Below are positions 19,666 to 27,139 of a stretch of 27,139 nt of DNA, piece after piece. The stretch lies in contig JALKBU010000710.1 of assembly GCA_023091735.1 (NCBI GenBank), positions 1 to 27,139 on the forward strand. Reading direction: 5' to 3'. The notes beneath the pieces are model-generated. The model was not told the origin of the DNA, did not search any database, and saw only the letters and a program-made list of their open reading frames with translations. The number at the start of each line of letters is the position of its first letter. Position 1 is the first letter of the stretch. A program made the translations under genes and the position numbers. This DNA comes from Trichomonas tenax. Taxonomy: Eukaryota; Parabasalia; Trichomonadida; Trichomonadidae.

Positions 19666-19815
19666 ATCAAAAGTAAAAAGGTTATAAACGATTATTATTG
19701 GTTCAAAAATAACGGCTTGGCTCCACATTTCTTCAAAGGGAGACAAAAAGGACTTCGTATGTACGCTAACAAAAAGTCTTTAGTGGGCGAGGAGGATAAT
19801 TTACCAACGGCCATC
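19666..19815 (+). pseudogene. 50-codon coding relic without a start codon
   Basis: A frame between TAA (19663) and TGA (19816) reads as convincing protein sequence (YYWFKNNGLAPHFFKGRQKG, then ANKKSLVGEEDNLPTAI), in a patch clearly less AT-rich than its surroundings. It has no Met before the middle and no recognisable family. A GTATGT donor (19757-19762) and a perfect ACTAACACACAG acceptor (19882-19893) lie on the same strand, 137 nt apart. An upstream 25-nt near-repeat (ACGATTATTATT...) occurs at 19652 and 19688. Probably a decayed gene or element fragment. Confidence 0.35.
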
Positions 19816-19881
19816 TGATTTTTTATCTGATGAATGTTGACCACCCTGAGCTCACTAACAACTTTTATATTGTTCAAACAA

Positions 19882-19893
19882 ACTAACACACAG
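19882..19893 (+). other. Orphan trichomonad 3' splice-site consensus
   Basis: ACTAACACACAG matches the full published trichomonad acceptor/branch consensus as I know it, although no intact gene is present. With the GTATGT at 19757 it would define a 137-nt intron. Splicing would join the relic frame (through GGACTTC) to a short downstream frame that ends in TAA after about 17 codons. Confidence 0.4.
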
Positions 19894-20288
19894 AGTTTAA
19901 ATCTTTTCTACTCATATACTTTAGTAAGAATCAAATAGGATCTCATTAAAACAACAGAAAATTCCAACATTTTCTTATGAGACATTTTCTTATTTCTTCA
20001 ATGTCATATTAAACATCGTTATTATCCGAAGTAATGAATTTTTTTACTATATTTCTTCTACTCATTTTAAAAAATAAGAATATTTATTAAAAAAATGATA
20101 ATAATGAAGGGGGCCGTTTTTCATTGACTATTGACCTTAGGCTGTGTTGTGGTTCGTTCTAATGAAGATTGTTTCCTTATAAAGAAATATTTGACATGTA
20201 TATATTACAATCTGCCGTGTAATTTAGACAATATGACGCGTAAATTGCAGATATCAACAGAAAATTTGAATTATTTTGTAATGTAAAT

Positions 20289-20293
20289 TCACA
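20289..20293 (+). promoter_or_regulatory. Inr-like element (TCACA) of the LRR-PP2C gene
   Basis: TTCACA immediately upstream of the ATG fits the trichomonad initiator TCA(+1)Py(T/A), with the A at 20291. Transcription from there would leave a 6-nt leader to the first ATG (20297) or 18 nt to the second (20309); both are normal lengths in this lineage. I could not find an equally good Inr for the other genes. Confidence 0.4.
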
Positions 20294-20296
20294 AAC

Positions 20297-22741
20297 ATGA
20301 CAAAAAATATGGGACATCAACAATCTTTTCCTAAAGTGACACCAGACATGAATATGTTGTTCGTTGACGGCGGAATGACCGAAATTCCGTACAAGATACC
20401 CGACAACAACCATTTGAAGCGCATAAACGCGTCAATGAACCATTTACAGAAACTTCCGCTGAATTTAAATGAGCTAGAGATGCTCGTTTTGAGTGAAAAC
20501 GGGTATACAGAGATCCCGCAGCAGATTGTTGAGGTAATTTGCTCACTTAACAATATTAAAACTTTAATTTTATCAACAAACAAAATTAAATTCGTTCCTC
20601 CAGTTTTGTTAGCACAAAAATCATTAAGAACACTCGAATTGTACTCCAATAACATTGAGCATATCGATTTTAGCCTTTTAGATGTTGAAAATGTCGATAT
20701 TTCACAAAATGCTTTAAATAAATTCCCTCAACTCCCATCTACGATAGTGAACTTCACTGCTAACTTCAACTTTATCAAAATAGTAAAAGTAAATGCGCCA
20801 AATTTAAAAAAATTATCTCTTGTAATGAACAGAATATCGCAAATCGCTTTCAAACAGCAATCGATTCATCTCATACGTATTGAAATAGCAATGAATAATA
20901 TACAAGAATTACCCGATTTCGTTGAATTTTGTCCCAATTTAACGTATCTCGATGCTTGTAATAATTGTATCAGCAAATTCCCGAATTTACCTCCATCAAT
21001 TACAGAATTAGCAATTAGCGATAATTTAATTGAAGAATTGCCAGATTCAATTATTAATTTAGTAAATTTAATGAAATTTGATGCCCATGAAAACAAAATC
21101 AAGCGAATTCCGAAACTTCCTGAAGCAATAAGAGATTTAGAACTCTATGACAACGAAATTGAAGAAATTGAAGATTTTGATTTGCCAAATCTTTTCACTT
21201 GCATTTTAGTGAGAAACAAAATCAAAACATTCCCGAGAATGGCCAAAAACGCCGCCAATTGTTACATTTTTAACAATGAAATATCATTAATTCCATCAAA
21301 TTACGTTGGTCCGAATTTAAAGTTCTTAAATTTCTCACGAAACAAACTTACAGAGATTCCTGTTCGTTTATTAGAGTTCACAACACTTCAGCAGATTCAT
21401 TTTCAAGATAATCAGATAACAAAGATTCCTGAAGAGTTTAAACTCATGGCACCAATACAAATCTCCTTCTCTATGAATCCAATACAAGAATTAGATAATG
21501 TGCCAATCACATGCCAAATTATTTCATTTAGTTACTGCAAGATTACAAAAGTTCCAAATCTCGAGTTCTTCGCTCATCTGGAAGCTATTTCCTTTACAGG
21601 AAACGAACTTTCAAGCATTCCTTACATTCCGACATTAAAACGCGCTTTTCTCGCGAGAAACAAGTTCAAAGAGTTCCCGAAGTTCCCTGAAGGCATGGAA
21701 ATCATTGATCTATCATTCAACGAGATCAAAGACAGCGTAGAACTTTTCTTCCCTCAACTCGAAGATTTGGATATATCTCACAACAGAATTTCTCAACTTT
21801 CGAACATTTCTCTCAAGAACATTGTTTCTCTGAAGATATCAGACAATCCATTGGCTCAAACACTGCTGTTTGCGCAGTTCCCGAAGCTTGAAAACGCAGA
21901 TCTCTCGAATACAAAAGTCAGGTTCTCCGATGATGTCCCGGATTCAGTCAGAGAGGTCATCTTCAATATCGGAGAACCATCAGTGCGTCGGAAGATATTC
22001 CCAAAGTGCCCATGGTGCGGTGTCTCAGAGATGAAGGGCATAAGACCTACGCAGGAAGACGCAGTGATTTGCTATCCAGGAGCACCAAACAACACTCACA
22101 TATTTGCTGTCCTCGATGGACACGGAGGCCATAGCACATCAAACTACTCAGCATACGAACTCTACAACAAGATCTCGAAACTCACGATAATTGACGAAGA
22201 TAAGATTGCCGGTTGTATTAAGGAGACATTAAACACGTTAAAAGAGATGAATTTCAATGATGGGTCAACAATGGCATTGGCTGTTATCACTCCATCGAAG
22301 CAGATCGTTTCATGTCATCTCGGCGACGCTCGAACAATCGTTGTCAAGGACGACGGCACAATCAGCCACTTCACGAAAGACCACAAGCCAGACGACAAAG
22401 CTGAGATCAAGAGAATCCTCAGTGAACGTGGTTTCATCATCAAACACAGAGTCAACAACATTTTGGCGGTTTCGAGTTCTTTAGGAGACTTCGAAGTCGT
22501 CGGCGTTGGTCATCAGCCGGTGATTAGAACGTGGAACATAGAGAGCAATGACAGGTGGCTCGTTATCTGCTGTGATGGAGTCTACGACGTGATGAGCAAC
22601 GAAGATGTCGGAATGATTTGCACGAAAGCTAAGAATACAGCGGAATTGGCATGTGATATCAAGAATATGGCGTTCGAGCTTTTGAGTATGGACAATATTT
22701 CTGTTATTGCGGTTGATTTGAAAGAAATGAAACAAAATTAA
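20297..22741 (+). CDS. Leucine-rich-repeat protein phosphatase 2C (LRR-PP2C)
   Basis: An 814-aa protein with about twenty leucine-rich repeats (roughly 35-560; units such as LKRINASMNHLQKLP) followed by a PP2C domain (about 575-808). The metal- and phosphate-binding residues of PP2C are visible: R583 and E587-D588 (RPTQED), DGHGG (607-611), GDAR with D677, SSSLGD with D731, CDGVYD (D760, D764) and DN (799-800). It should therefore be an active Mg/Mn-dependent Ser/Thr phosphatase, with the LRR part choosing substrates. The order LRR then PP2C resembles PHLPP-type phosphatases and the middle of fungal adenylate cyclase, without their other domains. Met5 (20309) would give MGHQQSFPK, a good N-myristoylation sequence (Gly2, Ser6), so the true start may be 20309 and the protein membrane-attached. 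CPWCG (about 570) lies between the two parts. Confidence 0.93.
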   Translation: MTKNMGHQQSFPKVTPDMNMLFVDGGMTEIPYKIPDNNHLKRINASMNHLQKLPLNLNELEMLVLSENGYTEIPQQIVEVICSLNNIKTLILSTNKIKFVPPVLLAQKSLRTLELYSNNIEHIDFSLLDVENVDISQNALNKFPQLPSTIVNFTANFNFIKIVKVNAPNLKKLSLVMNRISQIAFKQQSIHLIRIEIAMNNIQELPDFVEFCPNLTYLDACNNCISKFPNLPPSITELAISDNLIEELPDSIINLVNLMKFDAHENKIKRIPKLPEAIRDLELYDNEIEEIEDFDLPNLFTCILVRNKIKTFPRMAKNAANCYIFNNEISLIPSNYVGPNLKFLNFSRNKLTEIPVRLLEFTTLQQIHFQDNQITKIPEEFKLMAPIQISFSMNPIQELDNVPITCQIISFSYCKITKVPNLEFFAHLEAISFTGNELSSIPYIPTLKRAFLARNKFKEFPKFPEGMEIIDLSFNEIKDSVELFFPQLEDLDISHNRISQLSNISLKNIVSLKISDNPLAQTLLFAQFPKLENADLSNTKVRFSDDVPDSVREVIFNIGEPSVRRKIFPKCPWCGVSEMKGIRPTQEDAVICYPGAPNNTHIFAVLDGHGGHSTSNYSAYELYNKISKLTIIDEDKIAGCIKETLNTLKEMNFNDGSTMALAVITPSKQIVSCHLGDARTIVVKDDGTISHFTKDHKPDDKAEIKRILSERGFIIKHRVNNILAVSSSLGDFEVVGVGHQPVIRTWNIESNDRWLVICCDGVYDVMSNEDVGMICTKAKNTAELACDIKNMAFELLSMDNISVIAVDLKEMKQN

Positions 22742-23181
22742 TTTTGCTTTCTTGTTATTTGTGCTGTTTCTATATTAGATTTATATATTTATACATAAAT
22801 ACTTTTGATCGATAATGTTAGTGTTTCTTAATTTTGTTTAATTTTTTTTTATTCAATTTTTTAAAAAACAAAATCAAGCTATAGCAATATCAAATATATT
22901 TAATATTAACAGAAAAATAATAGAATATCATTGATTTTATATATGTTTTCGCTTAAATGTTTCGCACAAATTTCATATTTTCGATTTCAGCTAAAGAGAA
23001 TGTTGAATAACAGCAAAATAGAAAGAAAAAATAACATTTTCAATGAATGAAGACAAAATTCAAATCAGTGTAATGGAAATTAAATTTATGCGTGAGAAGC
23101 AAATTGTGCAATGCAGGCTTTATATATTCGAAAAGTTTTTAGTTAATATAACAAAAATAAAATGAAAAATCAAAAATAAAA
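22742..23181. other. Spacer between convergent genes
   Basis: A 440-bp AT-rich gap between the ends of the LRR-PP2C (+) and Myb (-) genes, probably with both polyadenylation regions. No gene or notable repeat is seen. Confidence 0.6.
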
Positions 23182-24246
23182 TTACGGGTTCCAGAACGAA
23201 GAATCGAAGAGTTGATCAGATTTCATCAAGAAGTCGGTGGAGCTTCTAAGTAAAATTGGTGCATCGAGTGTGATATTTCCTTTCGAATCTGTTGTATTTG
23301 GCGGCGGGCGCGCGAGTGGAATTGTGTCGAATCGAGATTGAAGAGACTGAATTGTCGGCAGCTGTGCTCTCAAGTTTTGCGGCTGAATTGCTTGAATTTG
23401 CAATTGCTGTAAGGAGTTTATTTGGGTTGGAATTGGGATCTTGTTGAACTGCGACAAGTCTATTTGCGGTGGCGGCTGTGGGCTTGGATTGAAAGTGTTC
23501 ATAGGCCTATTTTGCTGTGGTAATAAGTGAATCATAGAGAGTTGGTGTGGAACTGGCGGCTGGAAGACATCGTTCTGCGGCTCCTGGTGCTTGACTGGGA
23601 CCGGCGGAGCCTGTTTTTCTTTGTGAGAGTGTGATTTGGTTGGTGGAGGCGAAGAAACAGAGTCATCTTTGCCGCCCATGAGCTGCTTGTACCTGTACCT
23701 GCACTGAACATCGCTTCTTCTGTCCATTTCGGATGCAATTTTGACCCACATCTTTGTTCCGTACTTTTTGACTAAAGAGAGGAGATGACGGTTCTCAGCT
23801 TCCGACCACGGTGACTTTGAGATGTGCGGATCGAGGACTCTCTGCCATCTTTGGCTGCATTGCGATCTCGATCTGCTGTGGCCGACATACAAAGCGATTG
23901 AGTTCCAGTTATCAGCGCCGTACTTGTAGACGCCCATTATCAGTCTGTGATCTTCCTCAGAGGACCATGTTCTCGTTTTCTTTCTGCGAGATCCGGTATC
24001 CGAGTCTAATTCATCAACAGGAGGCAAAGGAACATCTGAAACAGACATAATTTCAGTAAGTTTGTCAAATGGCGTCGTGTTATTTAATATTTCAAGTAAA
24101 ATCTGTTTTGCGGAATCAATCGAGATTTGGTTAGCAATGTATTTTTGAAAAGTGTCCACAAGCATCCGACGATCGTCCCGCGACATGACTTCACAAACTT
24201 CGTTGACGTAATTCATCGCAACTTCGACAAGGACGTTTTCGTTCAT
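23182..24246 (-). CDS. R2R3 Myb-like DNA-binding protein
   Basis: A 354-aa protein with two Myb repeats. R2 (about 90-139) has the regularly spaced tryptophans W94, W114 and W134 (TWSSEEDHRL, NWNSIA, RWQRVL). R3 (about 143-190) has W147 and W167, and Y186 in place of the third Trp (PWSEAENRHL, MWVKIA, CRYRYKQL). A basic stretch, RRKKTR (87-92), precedes R2 and may serve in nuclear entry. The N-terminal ~80 residues are probably helical. Residues 200-330 are rich in Pro and Gln, as in activation or scaffold regions. It most likely binds DNA and regulates transcription. Trichomonads have many such Myb genes, including those binding the iron-response and Inr regions, but this one cannot be matched to a named member. 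Start at 24246, the first Met of the frame. Confidence 0.92.
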   Translation of the reverse strand: MNENVLVEVAMNYVNEVCEVMSRDDRRMLVDTFQKYIANQISIDSAKQILLEILNNTTPFDKLTEIMSVSDVPLPPVDELDSDTGSRRKKTRTWSSEEDHRLIMGVYKYGADNWNSIALYVGHSRSRSQCSQRWQRVLDPHISKSPWSEAENRHLLSLVKKYGTKMWVKIASEMDRRSDVQCRYRYKQLMGGKDDSVSSPPPTKSHSHKEKQAPPVPVKHQEPQNDVFQPPVPHQLSMIHLLPQQNRPMNTFNPSPQPPPQIDLSQFNKIPIPTQINSLQQLQIQAIQPQNLRAQLPTIQSLQSRFDTIPLARPPPNTTDSKGNITLDAPILLRSSTDFLMKSDQLFDSSFWNP

Positions 24247-25731
24247 TTCGAAAAAAGTTGTTTTGTAAAGTACTCAATTTATGGCGGCAAAAACAATTTT
24301 TACTTTTATTAAATATATAACATCTATTGTAATAGTTATATCCATTTATTTGATAAATTCGCTTATTAACAAATTGATTTAATAAATAGAGAAGGCGATA
24401 TAAATGATGATAGAATTTTCGGTTATTTTTGGTTTTAGAAAATTGAGGGGATCGATAACCTCAGAAATTTGTCAATCACAAATGTCAATCATAATTTTGG
24501 TTTGTTTATGTAATGAAGGTAATCATTAATTTGATATCCTCTCAAATAATTGAGAACTCATTGGATTATGTTAGGTTCCATTAGATCTATATATTAAAAT
24601 TTAATTAGGATTTTAAAAATTTTGTTTACAGGCTTTCAATCTTTTGAAAATCGTTACATTAATATCAACAACAGTAGCAGGTCATAAATTTTTCTTTTTT
24701 GACAATTGGTCATTTTTTCATTTTTCTCTCTCTCATGATTCAGACAGTGATTCTCTTCTCTCTTTATTATGATTTTTGATCTATCTCGTGGACATGTTAT
24801 GGGTTCCTTTCACCAAATCCTTCAATTCCACCAAATTCCTAATGAAATCAATCGTAATCTTGACTTTTGACAATCACTCTTTAGGGAAATTGCTCCATTT
24901 CAATATCTTATATAGGAACTACATCTAACATCTTGATATTATTCATATATTTTCGATTCAGGAACTGAAATGAAAATCAGTAATTCTCTGTACAAGATAT
25001 ATCATTAATGATTGATTTACTATTGTTTTATGCATATATTTTTCGGTAATCTCTTAATTTTTATCGAATTCAAGTTTTTCGATGCTCAACAAACTTCTTC
25101 GCTAAAGAGCCTATGGAAAGCAACTGTTCAGGTATTATGGCATTAGGATGTTGTTGAAATTTTGGACATTATCCAAAATTTGAAATTTTATTTTCAACGA
25201 GTATCCATTGCACAAACCATAAATTCACTATGCTAGATTGCATTGACCACGAGTCATGACTTGCTATGACTTGAAAATGAATAATATTTGAGCTCATTAG
25301 ATGAGTAGTGCCTATCTTTTGGCTGCAGATAATTCGAAAGCAATTCTTAGTCGAGAGCAATACTATATGAGTAACTGAGTCATTACACATGTGAATTCAT
25401 TAAGTCTATGAAGTGCTGAATGATAATTTGTGACTCCAAACACTGAGTTTAATCTCCGGCATATTGAGCAATTTGAAAGTTTAATGTTATGACTCGAAAA
25501 CACCGCAAATATGTTAAATATAATGGGCAAAATCTGAAATCTTCTTTAGAGATGTGAAAGAACAATAACATATTGAAAAATAAAGTTGATATAGGACATT
25601 AATACTGCGCAATAATATAGATGCTTAGAGATGCTGTATCTGAGATATATTCGAATGTTTATTAAGCAAATAATCAATATTCTTTGGTGGAGAACAAATT
25701 CATTTTACGACTTCTGATGGTCTATCTTGGC
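24247..25731. other. 1.5-kb spacer
   Basis: AT-rich, with no gene I can support. It contains a perfect 10-bp hairpin with a 5-nt loop, AAATTTTGGA-CATTA-TCCAAAATTT (25157-25181). The part next to 24246 should hold the Myb promoter; no clear Inr is seen. Confidence 0.6.
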
Positions 25732-26043
25732 CTACACCCAAAAGAACTTCTTGTTCTTGTACGGGCAGGCAATAAACTCTGCATCAAGTTGACTTATTTC
25801 ATCTAATAATCGATCAACTTCATCAACCCTTGAATAAGAGCCATGAAAATAGTCATCATTGTGATTTTCTGATATAGTTCCGACCATTGATGGAGAGTCA
25901 GGCACAGAGCTTTCATTGAGAGAAAAGTCACTTGATGTCGATTGAAAACTGTCATCACTCTCACTGCCACAGTTTCCATACCTCCTTTCCAAGTCCTTTA
26001 TCACTATATTAAGTCTAGTTAACACATTTGATTCGAAACTCAT
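25732..26043 (-). CDS. Small acidic, serine-rich hypothetical protein
   Basis: A 103-aa protein if it starts at Met 26043 (MSFESNVLTRLNIVIKDLER). An upstream Met at 26067 would add only a poly-T-encoded MIFFFPKK, so the shorter start is preferred. Residues about 25-65 are rich in Ser, Asp and Glu and look disordered and phosphorylatable (SESDDSFQSTSSDFS). A short helical or coiled segment follows (VDEVDRLLDEISQLDAEF), and the end is basic and aromatic (CPYKNKKFFWV). I recognise no family. The composition is protein-like and unlike the surrounding AT-rich DNA, so I think it is real. The upstream DNA has two copies of ATGAAAAGTGAC-type sequence (about 26078-26107). Confidence 0.5.
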   Translation of the reverse strand: MSFESNVLTRLNIVIKDLERRYGNCGSESDDSFQSTSSDFSLNESSVPDSPSMVGTISENHNDDYFHGSYSRVDEVDRLLDEISQLDAEFIACPYKNKKFFWV

Positions 26044-26080
26044 TTTTTTTGGAAAAAAAAAAATCAATCAACACATCATG

Positions 26081-26107
26081 AAAAGTGACAAAATGATGAA
26101 AAGTGAC
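26081..26107 (-). promoter_or_regulatory. Paired GTCACTTTT motifs upstream of the small acidic gene
   Basis: AAAAGTGAC occurs at 26081-26089 and 26099-26107, that is GTCACTTTT twice on the gene's strand, about 40-65 nt upstream of its preferred ATG. The same 9-mer recurs in several other gaps of this window. A promoter role is inferred only from position. Confidence 0.3.
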
Positions 26108-26392
26108 TTTCGTTTTGAGCCTTCTAATCATAACTGAACCATTACAGCTTAATAACTAAACAATGCTCCTCATCTGGATGTGTTCTCAATAAGATTTTCC
26201 TCATTTTATAATTCATATTTTTCATAAGCTAATCTAAAGCCTTTAGAAGCTGTATTCTTGATATACGCTTTCTAGTCTGTAAGAATACTGATACAAAGAT
26301 ATGTTTAAGGTGTTCTAAATATTAAAATAAATAATTATTTTTATATCACATTTGTTTAGCGAAGTGGAAGAACCGCGTGTTTGACTGTATAA

Positions 26393-26706
26393 TGGCTGTA
26401 TAAAGATTATGACGGTTTTCAAGGTCTTTATGAATTGAACTATACCAAACAACTGACCAAAACATTTATCCATCAATTACAAATGTTGTTAGTTTAAACT
26501 TAAATAATTTTTCATTATCATTTTTGTTCCAACTGCAGGGGAATTGATTTATTTTATCATCAAAAGATTTGGTTGGTTTAAAGTTTAGTATTACTGATAT
26601 TAATGGTGAAAATGTGGAGTTCATGAATGAAATATTATGGACATTTCAGATTGAAAAAATATCAAATGAGCTCATACCCGATGTAGTCAGTGGGGAAAAT
26701 CAGTGA
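26393..26706 (+). pseudogene. Decayed coding relic (frameshift and stop), unknown or virus-like element protein
   Basis: Two open frames read as one protein. From 26393, the phase-2 frame gives WLYKDYDGFQGLYELNY; then, after a shift between about 26440 and 26490, the phase-1 frame continues and, past an in-frame TGA (26545-26547), gives KDLVGLKFSITDINGENVEF and ends at TGA 26704-26706. The C-terminal pattern (hydrophobic-x-ITD-x-NG-...-WTFQIE) recalls structural proteins of Polinton/Maverick-type elements, which are abundant in trichomonads. That comparison is from memory of the pattern and is not a database match. No start codon is identified. Confidence 0.45.
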
Positions 26707-26790
26707 AAAATGTTGATGTTGTTTTAAAACAATTTACAGAATGATAGACTTTGTCAATTCAAAATTTGATATTTTTCGTTGATTTTTCAT

Positions 26791-26850
26791 ATGCACTAGG
26801 TGCAAAAGTTCTATTGAAAAAAATCTGACAACATGACATTTTGACAACAT
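26791..26850. repeat. Copy of the left-edge repeat between two convergent relics
   Basis: TGCACTAGGTGCA followed by TGACAACATGACATTTTGAC parallels 546-607 (TGCACCAGGTGCAG ... TTGACAACATGACATTTTGA) in order, orientation and approximate spacing. It sits between the relic at 26393-26706 (+) and the relic at 26868-27014 (-). Confidence 0.7.
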
Positions 26851-26867
26851 AGACAAAAATAAATTGT

Positions 26868-27014
26868 TTATTCATGAGTTGGTAAATCATCAGCATCAAT
26901 TTCATGCAGTGTTTGTTTGTATATTTGTTTGCATTCATCTTTTAGGATATAACACCATACACGTTTTCCGTGAATTGTTATTTGCTTACGGTTGCATTTA
27001 TCTTTAATCTGAAA
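26868..27014 (-). pseudogene. 3' coding fragment or last exon of an unknown gene
   Basis: On the minus strand, an open stretch of 48 codons runs to TAA (26868-26870) and reads as strongly protein-like, Lys/Cys-rich sequence (ITIHGKRVWCYILKDECKQ ... EIDADDLPTHE). It has no Met. Just upstream is ACTAACTAATTTCAG, which could be a branch site plus acceptor, so this may be a terminal exon whose 5' part lies beyond 27014; alternatively it is a truncated element gene. I do not recognise the family. Confidence 0.45.
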
Positions 27015-27139
27015 TTAGTTAGTAAGGAGAATTTCGCACTGTGTCGTCTGCGCCGCCACATCGCGCAATTCTAAAATTGAGAGGTTACATGATAGAGTTA
27101 ATTTTAGAAGTTAGGGTCCCCCCATATAGAAAATAAATT
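27015..27139. other. Right-edge sequence
   Basis: It contains a short GC-rich patch (CGTCTGCGCCGCCACATCGCGC, about 27042-27066; shown here only as a location) and a CCCCCC run. No open frame can be supported before the window ends. Confidence 0.4.

Noticed and set aside
19695..19889. 64-codon minus-strand frame
   Set aside because: Antisense to a more protein-like plus-strand frame in the same patch.
25169..25390. 73-codon minus-strand frame
   Set aside because: No motif; it includes the perfect hairpin at 25157-25181 near its end.
1..27139. CRISPR array, rRNA operon or bacterial operon
   Set aside because: No regularly spaced repeats, rRNA motifs or Shine-Dalgarno-spaced gene runs; all evidence is eukaryotic.

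Overview
The window looks like nuclear DNA of a parabasalid protist (Trichomonas/Tritrichomonas group). The evidence is indirect but consistent: AT-rich spacers of 0.3-3.5 kb around GC-richer, nearly intron-less genes; one intron with the trichomonad splice signals (GTATGT at the 5' end, CTAACACACAG at the 3' end); a BspA-type leucine-rich-repeat fragment; and a gene set (three kinases from three groups, an LRR-PP2C phosphatase, a small R2R3 Myb, an AAAP transporter) typical of these genomes. The long spacers and many repeats make Tritrichomonas or a relative more attractive than T. vaginalis, but I cannot fix the species.

Layout. 1-1510 is a composite repeat block (GTGCAC boxes, TTGACAAC boxes, duplicated words, a ~400-bp imperfect palindrome) with a short coding relic at 64-249. 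1473-2499 is a broken BspA-like LRR gene whose first residues come from the repeat. 2914-4341 (+) is a CAMK-like kinase. 4342-6844 is a spacer with GC-rich hairpins, a cluster of hairpins ending in a T run, and a 184-bp inverted-repeat element. 6845-9184 (+) is a TKL kinase with a long helical tail. 11518-14175 (+) is an AGC kinase of the MAST/IRE type with a C2HC zinc knuckle, split by a 471-nt intron. 14531-15910 (-) is an amino-acid transporter. 16206-19179 is a nested mobile-element structure with ~250-bp terminal inverted repeats, an 84-aa ORF just inside one end and a 625-bp insertion in the other; a 307-bp MITE-like element follows at 19261-19567. 20297-22741 (+) is an LRR-PP2C phosphatase with an N-myristoylation-type N-terminus. 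23182-24246 (-) is a Myb protein and 25732-26043 (-) a small acidic orphan. The right edge (26393-27014) carries two convergent coding relics on either side of a copy of the left-edge repeat.

The intact genes are mostly signalling proteins: kinases, a phosphatase and a transcription factor. There is no operon logic and each gene probably has its own promoter. The most unusual feature is the kinase intron: an internal inverted repeat can loop out a complete decoy 3' splice site and bring the real splice sites close together. Next in interest are the nested inverted-repeat element and the decayed coding relics at the edges, which suggest remnants of large virus-like or transposon-like elements.
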